From Strigamia acuminata (taxonomy: Eukaryota > Arthropoda > Chilopoda > Geophilomorpha > Linotaeniidae): 64,000 nt of DNA. Each line of letters opens with the position of its first letter. Position 1 is the first letter of the stretch. The translations under genes and the position numbers were made by a program. The notes below the pieces were generated by a model. It had not been told where the DNA came from, did not search any database, and worked only from the letters and a program-made list of their open reading frames with translations. The stretch lies in the NCBI GenBank assembly GCA_949358305.1, contig OX442321.1, positions 5,481,605 through 5,545,604 on the forward strand, given 5' to 3'. Positions 54,721-64,000 of the stretch are shown here, one piece after another.

Positions 54721-55671
54721 TGTAATGAGCCCGAATTACTCCTTAAATTAATAAAGAATAATTCCAACACTCATTGATGCTTTAACAAGACTTATCATAA
54801 AATTATTACTACTCATATAAAAACTCACAAATTATTTATTCTGACTTCGAATAAAGATGAATTACAATGATAAAATAAGATTAAGGAAATTAGGAAATGA
54901 AATGTTAAAAATGACTTTAAAACACGGCGAAAACGTTGTCTCGACGTTTCCGACGTTTTGGCGACGATTCCTGCTCGTAATCGTCGCGTTTCTTCAACTC
55001 TTCACTCACGACTCTCGTCCCGTCTCTCGATGCTGGTTTTCGATGAAAACGGACTTATTCCGTGACTCAAACTTCTCTCTGTTGAAATTGCCTAGTACAA
55101 TTCGACGCCCCGTCGAATTGCTGGATCTACCGGACTCTTTCCGACTCGTCTACTATACGTTCTCCGCAACTCCGTCGTCTTGGCGGCGAAACTGCGACTC
55201 TTTCGCACAACGTCTAGCCGGATTTCCTCCACGGCAAGGCGAAATCTCAAGTCAACAATTGAGTTGACTCAAGACTGAATAAAATCCCACCGCACGTGAA
55301 TTATGCGGCAAGACCGTGATATCCCACTGTTGTAACTGTACAACAGCAAGAAATGAGTTTCAATGTGTTTCCAATTGTCACAAATCTAATGAAGAATTCT
55401 GATATTTCTGGAGTAGATTTGGTGTGACTTGACTTGGTGAACATGAACATAAAACTGAAGAGTTCTCACTCTTCACAGGACTTATTTCCTGTTTGGAGGC
55501 TTGTGGGCTGGTTACCCTGGCAACCACCCACATTTCCTCCCGCTCTACTTAACTTCTTGCCTGTAGACAGGAAGCATAAAAAATACAAAACTTCAACTAA
55601 AATATAATAAACTACATATTATTTTTCAGACTTTTTCTGACACTTCGCTAGTGACCACTAGGGTCACTACA
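54721..55671 (+). mobile_element. Solo LTR, 951 bp
   Basis: It begins tgtaatgagccc and ends gggtcactaca, giving short inverted ends TGTA(A/G)TGA...TCACTACA, flanked by aagt. The terminus starting tgtagtgaaccgg at 63618 belongs to the same or a related family. The open plus-strand frame at 54857-55267 inside it has no retroelement motif and I take it as chance. The strand is arbitrary. Confidence 0.8.
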
Positions 55672-55828
55672 AAGTTTGTTTTTCTTGCTCTGCCAATTCA
55701 ATTTTTCTTTCTCTTTCTTTTTATTTATCCTTTAGAAATTCTGAAAGACAAATGAAATTAAAAGTCATCGTATATAATTTATATTTTGTTTAAAAATGAA
55801 CTGACTGTCTATCCTTTTATAAATTAAA

Positions 55829-55838
55829 CCTTACAAAG
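55829..55838. repeat. Target duplication ccttacaaag of foldback element 2
   Basis: It recurs exactly at 57167-57176. Confidence 0.85.
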
Positions 55839-57166
55839 GGGATTCATAACTGGCGCGAAATGAATTGGCGCGGAATTATTTTTTTTCACAGAACCCGTTT
55901 TCAGTAAATTGAACTGGCGCGAATTGAATCAGCGCGGAATTTTGAATTCAATTGTTGAATTAGCGCGGAATGCCAACATTGTCAACTGAATAAGCGCGGA
56001 ATTTGTTAAAATTTGGAACTGAATTAGCGCGGAATTTGGACAAAGTTTGGAACTGAATTAGCGCGGAATTTGGACAAAAGTTGGAACTGAATAAGCGCGG
56101 AATACGAAAAGCAATACAAGTTTTTAATTTGTTGTTTTCCAATCGAATTTACTTATTTTCGTGGTTTTTAGGCTTTTAAAGTCAATTTTGGACGTTTTTT
56201 CAACCAAAATTCTCACACTTGAAAAATGTTCGTTTAACGACACGATTCGTCCAATTAGTGACCTTCGTTAAGTTGGCCCCCCTATGTCCAATCCAAAAGA
56301 TTTATTGGACTAGATAGCCCTTTCAATGGACATAATTGGACTTCGTTTGTTACATTAAACAAATATAACAAACGAAAAACCGAAATTGTAATTGCTGACA
56401 AAAATTGCAGTTTTGAATAAGAGCCGCAGCTCTTAATTGATAAAATACGGTAGTCATTTTTTCTTTAAAAAATCGGTGATTTATGTCATGTTCACCATTT
56501 TATTTCAAATTTCTAATTTTAAAATGCATGTCTTCGTAATTAAACTTGGGTATTTTTTTGAAAAACCGATTAACTTTCATGTTCACCATTTTCATTTTGA
56601 ATTTCGATTGACCACGAATTGTAAACAAACTAGAGCTTTATCTGGCGGAAGCCGTGACCAAAATAAAATTTAATTTTGAAATTTAAAAAAAAGACTAATT
56701 TTCAAAATTGACCTTTAGGAATATTTAACACATGAATCCTATGTGTAATCTGCCGCTGAAAACGTTGGCGTCCTTATATTTCTCATTAAATTTAGTTAAA
56801 AAGAAGAAATCAGCAAATTACGACAAAAATTGAACAAACGCTCATTGCAGTAAAGCCCCCTTCCGTCTCCTAGCGGAATTCTCTACAGCACACCATTCCG
56901 CGCTCAGGCAATTCAAGAACTGAATAAGCGCGGAATTCTCTACAGCACACCATTCCGCGCTCAGGCAATTCAAGAACTGAATAAGCGCGGAATGGTGTTC
57001 AGTAAATAATTCCGCGCTTAGTCAGTTCTGGAATTGCCTGAGCGCGGAATTCTCATTACCACAACTGAACGGGCGCGGAATGATCAGCCGAGAACTGAAT
57101 AAGCGCGAATGAATAAGCGCGGAATTTCTTTCCGCGCTCATTCATTCCGCGCCAGTTATTGTAACC
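55839..57166. mobile_element. Non-autonomous foldback-like DNA element, 1.33 kb
   Basis: The ends are inverted: left gggattcataactggcgcga, and the reverse complement of the right reads ggttacaataactggcgcgg. Both continue into arrays of 'gaattagcgcggaat'-type units (left 55855-56105, right 56870-57140). The centre (56110-56860) is AT-rich with no gene. The 10-bp duplication and subterminal GCGCGGAAT repeats fit a Mutator-like or foldback MITE. The terminal layout (G-run, then aactggcgcgaa) recalls the large MULE's ends (G-run, then ccaacggcgaa), but they are not the same family. Confidence 0.82.
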
Positions 57167-57420
57167 CCTTACAAAGTAGATGAAAAAGGGACAAAACTGC
57201 GTTTGGAGGCAGAAAAATGTAATTTTATACGTGAAATTCGACTATTTTTGAATAAAAATGACCAAAATCATCAAAATTAGATCCTCAAATTGATGTAAAT
57301 AGCCCAAAAAAATAATTATTTCTTTTGTTTAACTTAATTTTAAGTATGTTAGCGATTCACTGTGAGATCAAATTGAATACAACGTATTTAAACTGATCAT
57401 GAAAATTCCCTACCTAGGTA

Positions 57421-57478
57421 ATGGACGATGAAAACGAACGTGATGACATTTTAAAGTTCAGCAAGAAGCAAACCCAAC
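57421..57478 (+). CDS. Orphan first-exon-like ORF
   Basis: ATG at 57421 opens MDDENERDDILKFSKKQTQ and runs into a donor, caac|gtgagt, at 57479. An acceptor-like ctacctag lies just upstream. I found no matching downstream exon. It may be an exon remnant or chance. Confidence 0.25.
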
Positions 57479-57689
57479 GTGAGTTTTAAATTTTAAAAAT
57501 TTATCCTAATCGTAGACAGTGATGCAGGAAAAAGACAGATGGCCCCAACAAATCTCCATAGACGTCGGATTGTTTTCTTTTCTGCGCATGGGCAGACGCT
57601 AAACAATAATCAGTCACGTAATTTCGTCTCGATCAGCACGAGGCGAGATGTACAGCAAGATTTTGCTGTTCGACATGCTGTGTTCGTTC

Positions 57690-58400
57690 GTTTTTCACTG
57701 AATTTAACTCGGGTTTGATTTCAAAAAGGTTGGTTGGTTTCATAAGCATGGGATTTACATTTCTGCAAATTTCTCAGCAAGTTTGTATTTCTTTGAAAAA
57801 TGATCCATTTATTTTCTTGCTGTTGTTTGGCGTCACTTTAGGCTTACGATAGGCCTAGTTCGAAATGTATTTTCTTCTGTATTTATTCAGTTATGTGGCG
57901 GTTGAGTATTTATTTGGCAAGAATATTATTTGATGGTCCTTTTGGAGCTGTTTGCTGGTTTTTAATGCTTTTTCAAAGTTTGGTTTGAATTTTTCATTTG
58001 AAATTGAATTTGTCTTGTCATGATTGGTAATGGCATTCTAACCCCAGTTTGTTCCTTTTTTCTGTGCATTTACGCCTCTACCTCTTCCTCTTCATCAGTC
58101 TTGTTTCATTTTTCAGACTGAATTGAAAATTGTTTGCCATCCATTATTTCAACAACTCTTGAACATCCTTTGTACTTGCTCTAGGATTTTGACCATTTTG
58201 TGCCAGTGTTGCATTGAAACTATCCACAAGTGAATTTGGGCGCATTAATGGGTCTCATTCGTCTTGGTGCAGGGCACCTCTTGATTTTATTGTATTGTAT
58301 CTAATACGGACTCAGAAGTCTTTGCCACCACAAACATTCATTAATTGCTGCCTGTGGTTATTTATGCCATTACCTCCATTCTACATACCTTCTACTAAAA
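57690..58400 (-). repeat. Repeat unit U4, proximal part (broken at 58400)
   Basis: Matches 42660-43440. It contains a version of the conserved minus-strand 3' exon near 58270-58130. It ends abruptly at cataccttctacta, where the sister copies continue agtttgaacag, and resumes near 59245. Confidence 0.82.
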
Positions 58401-58440
58401 ATACAAAAAAATACAAAAAAAATCAAAAAAAAAGTTCACA

Positions 58441-58755
58441 TTAAACTCCAAACTTTCTTATTATTACTTTCAGACTTAGAATTGCATCAGTGGCTAGTAT
58501 TATGATCCATAAGAACTTAAACCACACAAAATTCTTTAGACAGTAGTAATGCTGTCGCAAGGCAAATCCGGCTACATTGCCCCCAAACTAAAAGACAGAT
58601 TTTTGTAAAATATTATAAAAATTATAATCAGTCTTTTTACCTCGTCGGCACTGAAAGTGTTCCAGTCGTGAATCGTCCGTTGGCCAGTAATTCCGAACCA
58701 AAAGATTTTCCAATTTTCATTGAACGAGTAATAATGCCTTATTTCATTGGTTCCG
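58441..58755 (-). CDS. Last two exons of an unrecognised membrane protein
   Basis: Exon 58755-58641 (acceptor atgccag, donor gtaaaaag) encodes GTNEIRHYYSFNENWKIFWF and GITGQRTIHDWNTFSADE. Exon 58587-58441 (acceptor cttttag) encodes FGGNVAGFALRQHYYCLKNF, then the hydrophobic VWFKFLWIIILATDAIL and SLKVIIRKFGV before TAA. The phases agree and the signals are good, so this is probably the 3' end of a real or recently real gene with a C-terminal membrane span. Upstream exons are not visible in the 58.8-59.2 kb flank. It lies in the roughly 850-bp block that interrupts repeat unit U4. Confidence 0.55.
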
Positions 58756-59244
58756 CTGGCATCACAAAAAAAAATATATAGGTTACACAAAATAAAAATA
58801 AGGGTATCCAGTTAATAGAGAGTTTGCGGCAGGTACTTTTTCCTTATAAAAGCTCCCGTTAAATCTATAAGTATAGTGGAACAGTTATAACTCGACCAGA
58901 GCGTACGCTATAAATAGCGCAGCCAATCCGGGAGTTTTCCACTATTTACGTTGTTGAATCCAAACTTCCTTTTGTATAATCTTAAGTCTCTGGCTTCTTT
59001 GAAAGTATGTTTGCAAGTTGGAAATAAAAAGACGTGCTGCCACTATGAGATTTGTACACTCACTGGGTTAAAGTTTATTGTCTTTAAAATATATGTACAC
59101 AAAAACGCTCCTATTGGAGCAACGCTAATCTTATAATTGGCTTCAGCTGCATTCCTGGAAGGAGAGCTGAAGGCGGGTCAAGTGACAACAAATCTAACCC
59201 TATTTGAATGAAAAGGTTAATGACACTGAACATAAAAGGATAAA

Positions 59245-59925
59245 ACATATTAAATGCAGCAAAAGGTGTAATGAATGCTGTTCTATCCCTATCTTTGTCT
59301 CTTTGCTTCTCAGAAACTATCTTTAAACCTCTGTAGTCTATCCTATCTTGATCCAAATCTGAATCTGGCTTATTGATAAGCAGGCTTCAACTTATTTATA
59401 TTCAGTTTTGGTTTTTAATTAATGTTTCTACCTTTTATAAAAGTCCATTAACAAACTTGTCGTATATATACACACAAAGACAGTGCTTTAGATAAACACT
59501 TTATTCTTATTTGATGTCCGGTGTGGAAATATTCACGACCTTAGACGAACTGTGAAGCAAGAACAAAAAGACAAAAAACTAAGAACAAAAGTTCCATGTT
59601 TTTTTAATCATGGCATTCTGTGGCTATAGAACCTTGATATTTATCGATTTTTAAATATCGATTCGATATTTTAACAATAATAATCGATATTCCCTACTCT
59701 TTACTAGCTGTCCCTTAAAACTCTATAGTCTATCCTATCCTGTGAGGTTTTTTATTTCTTAAGTGAATTATGTGACTGATCCAAATCTGAATCTGGCTTC
59801 AACTTATTTATATTCAGTTTTGGTTTTTAATTAATATTTCTATCTTTTATAAATGTCTTCTATTTTCTCTTTCCATTATTGCATTTACTAATTTCACGGC
59901 TGAATATGAATTTGCGATATCTTTT
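59245..59925 (-). repeat. Repeat unit U4, distal part with AT palindrome
   Basis: Resumes the unit broken at 58400 (taaatgcagcaaaaggtgta...) and matches 43600-44360, with one deletion near 59515 and the conserved tatttatcgatttttaaata palindrome at about 59638. Confidence 0.82.
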
Positions 59926-60190
59926 ATCAATCTTCTAATTTTGGTGTTTAAATCCGCTTCTGACAATTTTTCATTCGGAAGTGTGTTGTTTGGCATTGTT
60001 TGTCTATAAATTAATTGAAAAATTTGTGTATTGGAACATTTTGATTTAAAAAATTACTTACGATCTTGGAAAAATAAAAGAATAATTAAGAGCAGTATGT
60101 AACCACGTGATTGAATTGAAAAAATAAATGTGATTGGTCAGCTAGAATCACGTGATTTCATAAATCTATTTTACTCAAAACTGTGCGCTG
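59925..60190 (-). pseudogene. Coiled-coil family member, copy H (5' end only)
   Basis: The minus strand at about 59996 reads MPNNTLPNEKLSEADLNTKI then RRLIKDI and stops matching at 59925. Upstream are the conserved 5' intron (acceptor tttatag, donor gatc|gtaagta near 60062) and the promoter-side flank containing gattggtcagctagaatcac at about 60130. Coil and anchor are deleted. Confidence 0.55.
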
Positions 60191-60446
60191 TTGCGCTGCA
60201 AGGCAAGCCCATTCATAATTAAATGTAAGGGCAATCTGTGTTGCAATATACCTCCTATTACTGCATTACAATGTAAACAATAATAAATATGATTCCATTG
60301 TAGTAAGTGACAGAAAACCCAAAATAAGAACAAAAGTTCCATGTTTTTTTGAATCGTATTGTTGTGACCCAGGACTTACTACTTCTAAATAAGGAGTCAG
60401 TCACAACTAGTTGTTATTGTCGCGATCAGAACTAAATCTGCTGACG

Positions 60447-60641
60447 TTATTGACCCCCAAAGAAACGCATGCACCCAAATCCACCTCTCCTTATTTCTCC
60501 GACGGTAACAGGGCTTTCGTAAAGCTGCTCCGGGTGGATGGCAAAGTTGCAAGTGCGTGAGAAAGCAACTGTATTCTTAAAAAGAAAACTTAACAAAAGA
60601 ATAAACAACCCAAGAGAGATCCATAGTGGAAAAACCCCCAA
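60447..60641 (-). CDS. Small ORF with N-terminal hydrophobic segment
   Basis: ATG at 60641: MGVFPLWISLGLFILLLSFL then FKNTVAFSRTCNFAIHPEQL, YESPVTVGEIRRGGFGCMRF and FGGQ with a stop. The first 20 residues could be a signal peptide or signal anchor. No second copy is in the window, so support is limited to composition and placement among other small membrane ORFs. Confidence 0.4.
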   Translation of the reverse strand: MGVFPLWISLGLFILLLSFLFKNTVAFSRTCNFAIHPEQLYESPVTVGEIRRGGFGCMRFFGGQ

Positions 60642-60779
60642 CTGATAACTAAGGCGTCAGTAGAAACACAGGATTGAGAGAAATAAAAACCTAATTCACT
60701 GAAAGGGCCAAGTAAAAGAAAAAGCAATGGCCCAACAACAATTAGCCTTAAAACAGACCTTAACAATTTTACGAATCAT

Positions 60780-61015
60780 TTGAAGTACGCTATTTCTTGT
60801 GCCATTCTTTGTGAGCAGCAAGTTGCTGCTCACAATATTGTTGCTCACAATTGTTGCTCACAATTGTTGCTCAAGAATATCGAGTCTACGAGCAGCAAGT
60901 TGCTGCTCGTAGACTCGATATTCTTGAGCCTCAGGCGTCAATCCAGTTGCTGGGACGTCATTTCGCGACAGGAAAGTCGAACGTTTTCTTGCCACTTCCT
61001 CTTAAACACTAACCT
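60780..61015 (-). pseudogene. Exon of second small-gene family containing a perfect 30-bp hairpin
   Basis: The minus strand reads EVARKRSTFLSRNDVPATGL, TPEAQEYRVYEQQLAARRLD, ILEQQL and a stop. The second half is produced by an inverted repeat: 60869-60898 and 60900-60929 are perfect 30-bp arms around a single base. A smaller palindrome of 11-bp arms and several 'ttgctcacaa' repeats follow at 60808-60862. The palindrome sits in the open frame, so it may be a recent foldback duplication. Confidence 0.5.
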
Positions 61016-61074
61016 AAAATAACATTTTATTATTATTTTTTGTTCAAAAAAATAAAACTAATGCATGCTTCTTG

Positions 61075-61200
61075 GCTTGTTTGGGCCCAAATCTCGCTTT
61101 TCCTGGCTCGACTTTCCTGACGAGCGTTTAAAATAACACCGTTGTCCTCCGGTGTGTACGAGTGATACTCGGCCTTAGCACTCGTCGGTGGATTTCTAAA
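61075..61200 (-). pseudogene. Second small-gene family, TPEDNG exon (copy 2)
   Basis: The minus strand reads NPPTSAKAEYHSYTPEDNGV, ILNARQESRARKSEIWAQTS. It is paralogous to 45100-44950. An acceptor-like tttag lies at its 5' side (about 61203). Confidence 0.5.
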
Positions 61201-61589
61201 AAAAATTTAAAAATTAAAAAAATAAGAAATTACGGGCAGTGGTTAATGTCTGATCTTACAAACAAATTGATTTGATAAACGCCTGTCTTTCAATTAGTTC
61301 GGATAACTGGTGTTCTATCTCTTTTAATACATATCTTAAAGGTAACAAAATAAATGAATAAATCCCTAAGAGGTGCAAATTTACAACCAACCACTTGCAC
61401 AAATACTAAAATAAATCTCTCAAGGTCTAATTACATTCACAAGATGTACACCTTCACTGCCACTCGCATTAATAAATTATCTTATCTACAAAACCCACTC
61501 GATTAAACGACCAAACAAAAAAAATTAAAAAATTTGAAAAAAATTTCAAATTTTCAGTTATTACCTCTGTTACGTCGCTAAAATGTGAA

Positions 61590-62056
61590 ACTACCGGAAG
61601 GCCACTTTTTGAACATAATATACAACAAAAACAGGATAATTGCAATAACCGCTAGGATGATTAACGGGGCCTCGTCTCTCTGTTTGCCGAGCTTGCAATT
61701 CTAGTCTGCAATTCATCTCTCGTCAGACAGACAAATAAGAATCCTCTTTTTTTTAGCAGAACCGCACAATCCTTTGTGTTGGCGATGGCGACAATGACTC
61801 TGGTAGCTTCTATAATAAAAATAAATAAGTAAATGTTATAACCGTCAAGAATATACAACATCTTCAAAACTATTAGCGTACGGTATTTGATTACTTTCTG
61901 TACACTAGATGTATATTGGAATATTTCTTCCACCATTGCAGCAGCTACATCGATATGTTTAACCTTGACAAGTTTCATAAAAGCCATTTGAAGGAAAAAT
62001 TTGAGTTGATCAAAATCATCCATTTTGCCTCGGTTGGAGGCAGAGTGGACATTCAT
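61590..62056 (-). CDS. Second small-gene family: two exons with C-terminal membrane anchor (copy 2)
   Basis: ATG at 62056. The first exon reads MNVHSASNRGKMDDFDQLKF, FLQMAFMKLVKVKHIDVAAA and MVEEIFQYTS, with a donor-like gtgtac at about 61913. The second exon (acceptor attatag, about 61816) reads EATRVIVAIANTKDCAVLLK. Shifting by one base near 61690 gives RDEAPLIILAVIAIILFLLY and IMFKKWPSGSF, a tail anchor; the unshifted frame ends RETRPR. So this copy has either a further splice or a frameshift. The parallel copy at 47130-46790 is deleted. Function unknown. Confidence 0.5.
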
Positions 62057-62210
62057 TGCTATTATCTAAATAATGCGGAGTACCTTATAAACTTCTGACA
62101 AAAAACGTGTTATCCACAAATCTGTGTTGTTTAATTGGTGGAAATACGGAACAGCTGTTTGGTCAACAGCAACAACAACAACTAATATTACGTTCACTAG
62201 TTGGCATGAC

Positions 62211-62618
62211 TTAAATATAACAAAAGAAAAAATATATAAATAAATAAGTTAAATTTGTCTTCTGCAAGTAATTTGTGGTGAAGGGGCTCAACGCCAACAC
62301 CCCTGACCTGAGCTGCTCAACTTCAACTGTAGTGGCGCCGCACTGCGCTGCCATCCCGTAAAGAGTAGCAATGTAAGCGGGAATTGTCTCACCTTCCTTG
62401 TGGAGCTGAGAAGCCAACTTGTAGCACTGGACGATTGGACTTGGTGCAATTCCTTGGAACGTCTGGTCCCTAACCTTTGCTCGATAAAACAGGTTGTGCA
62501 TTGAGAGGAGTGAAATTTGATTCAGTGTGACCAATTCCTCGAACTGCTCATGATAGAGATCCCACATCCCACTCCTCTGCTGACGAACCCATGAAATAAG
62601 CGGGAATAGGCTTAACAT
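62211..62618 (-). pseudogene. Retrotransposon gag fragment
   Basis: ATG at 62618. FEELVTLNQISLLSMHNLFY is followed by GIAPSPIVQCYKLASQLHKE and GETIPAYIATLYGMAAQCGA. The 'FY..rq..gEti..Yia.L..la..C.f' pattern is that of retrotransposon gag proteins. The frame ends in low-complexity sequence without a zinc knuckle, so it is a truncated relic. Confidence 0.65.
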
Positions 62619-62619
62619 T

Positions 62620-63290
62620 CAAACTATGGAGAAACCATGCAACAAATCCACAATCCTGCGTATGAAAGTATTCAATCTAAACTCCTATGTTTACGACGTC
62701 AGCGTTAAATGTCCTCGATGTAAGAATGCATAACTTCCAGGCCTAGTTTTAGACCTCTAGGCATTTTGTATTACTTAGAAATGAAACAGTTGTGACGATG
62801 ACGGCTCGAGATAGAATATGTCAAATTGAATTGAGTGAACTGTGTGACATGAAGTGAAATAAGCGGTTGAAAATATGTTTTATCCAAACATATAACAATT
62901 TAATCGCCGTTGGGAATTATACAAAAATTAAACCACTAAATGGCCACTTTGCTGCAAATTAAACTATACAATAGTTTTGGCTCGTAGCCCTAAAATAATA
63001 TCAGGTTGATCGCGGAGTGTTCAGCCTAGAAATAAGATTGTTTGACATTCTTGTTTCCTGACGTAAAAGATGTCATCAAATTCGGTCTGATTGGTTCCAA
63101 ATGGTTCTGCAAGTGTAATGGTTAGCTAGCAATATCATCCGAGATATGCGGTTGTCTTTCCTGCATCGCAACAACTTTGGGCGGTCATTGGTTAAAATAA
63201 CTGTAAAACAGATAGTTACCAATTGACCTCCTTGTAATTATGAAAATAATTAGAGGATCTGGTTCCAGAAAAAATTTGTAATTTTTATCA
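62620..63290. other. Intergenic sequence without recognised features
   Basis: Moderately AT-rich; I see no exon, repeat array or RNA gene in it. Confidence 0.5.
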
Positions 63291-63617
63291 GAAAAATGCA
63301 AATTTAGGTCCGAAAACACAGTTTGAGCGTAAAAATCCATTTATTAGCCGAAACTAAATAAAACGCTAACAATTCATAAAAAATCGATTAGTTTGAAATT
63401 TTTATTTGTCATTTATTTATCAATATAAAAATTTAAAATTCCCCGCCACTGACTGTGAGTTTCAGTTTCACTCTGTTGGGAGCAACTGTTATTAACTATT
63501 TTTGAGGAGCTCAAACCAATAATGCTTTAGTGTCGACATAGCAACAGTCACGTGATTGTGTTCTTCGTTCCATTTCACAGGTCGTTTTCATCCGTTGTTT
63601 TCGTCCGTTGTTCACGT
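63290..63617 (-). repeat. Repeat unit U5, first part (interrupted by an LTR)
   Basis: Matches 42345-42680 and 47890-48210. It is cut at 63617 where the sister copies continue aattcgggtttgatttcc, because an LTR begins at 63618. Confidence 0.82.
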
Positions 63618-64000
63618 TGTAGTGAACCGGAATCTTATTACTAAAACTGACTCACTAAGGATTGCCGTTTATAGGACTTACAAAACTCACTATCACTAAA
63701 ATTTATATTTAGTCTAATTGGCCTAAGTGAATTTAACTAACTAACTAATTTCAAAGAATACAAATGTTTTTCTCTTTTAAAAACTCCCAATAGAGATTTA
63801 TTCTTAGTCTTGAATAAATCACAAAACTACAAATAATAATCGAAATTACACAGCTTACTTAACTTTACGTTTTACCGTTAATATAATCAAAATACTAAAC
63901 AAAATACTTATCGAAATTAGGAAAATAGGAATAAAATAAAGAAGATGGCGGCGACGGCGCTGGTTTTCCGTCCTCGACGCTGTTTCGTTCCTCTCCAAAT
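63618..64000 (+). mobile_element. LTR (partial, runs off the window) related to the solo LTR at 54721
   Basis: It starts tgtagtgaaccgg, matching the terminus type tgtaatgagccc. Both have a similar AT-rich first part, an 'aggaaattagg'/'gaaattaggaaa' stretch and then a C/G-rich 'cgacg' region at a comparable distance. Whether this is a full element or a solo LTR cannot be seen. Confidence 0.65.

Noticed and set aside
54857-55267. 136-residue plus-strand ORF
   Set aside because: It lies wholly inside the solo LTR and has no recognisable domain.
1-64000. tRNA, rRNA or other structured RNA genes
   Set aside because: None recognised by eye; a tRNAscan-SE/Infernal run would be needed to exclude them.

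Overview
The window is nuclear DNA of an animal, most likely an invertebrate. The evidence is several multi-exon genes with short GT-AG introns (mostly 45-75 bp), AT-rich spacers, and animal gene families: HADH, USO1/p115 and a TspanC8 tetraspanin. Small introns and dense mobile DNA suit an arthropod or another small-genome invertebrate, but I cannot name the species. I saw no tRNA, rRNA, CRISPR or prokaryotic operon.

1-10.5 kb is ordinary gene-dense DNA. It holds the 3' part of a mitochondrial 3-hydroxyacyl-CoA dehydrogenase gene (+), a complete 19-exon p115/USO1 tether gene (+), a small multi-membrane-pass gene I do not recognise (-), and a complete 8-exon TspanC8 tetraspanin gene (+).

11-64 kb is accessory DNA. 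Its basic layer is a directly repeated unit of about 5.7 kb, with copies or pieces starting near 11.0/12.4, 42.05, 47.9, 57.7 and 63.3 kb. On the minus strand it carries short decayed gene families: a coiled-coil protein with a C-terminal membrane anchor, very small one-pass membrane proteins, and a conserved 3' exon of an unknown gene. Most copies are broken.

The first unit is split by the main discovery, a 24.2-kb element at 13,741-37,961. It has terminal inverted repeats, a 9-bp target duplication (gtttttaat) and uninterrupted empty-site relatives elsewhere in the window. Its inverted ends are built from long arrays of a 54-bp unit plus arrays of a 35-bp unit, recalling Foldback elements. 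Inside is a FLYWCH + MULE transposase reading frame followed, in another frame, by a C-terminal RING finger. It also holds unrecognised exon-like segments and a 108-bp hAT-type MITE.

Nested in the RING exon is a 12.4-kb Ty3/Gypsy retrotransposon (minus strand, 22,658-35,028). It has two apparently identical 973-bp LTRs, a TGCG target duplication, a tRNA-Pro-like primer site and a polypurine tract. Gag and Pol are joined by a classic A AAA AAC slippery site. A third large ORF lies downstream of pol and appears to be made from a spliced three-exon message; it does not look like an envelope.

The distal part (40-64 kb) also holds decayed Copia and Gypsy fragments, a 951-bp solo LTR with AAGT duplication beside an RBR-type RING remnant, a second LTR of the same family at the window end, and a second foldback-like non-autonomous DNA element (55,839-57,166) with a 10-bp duplication.
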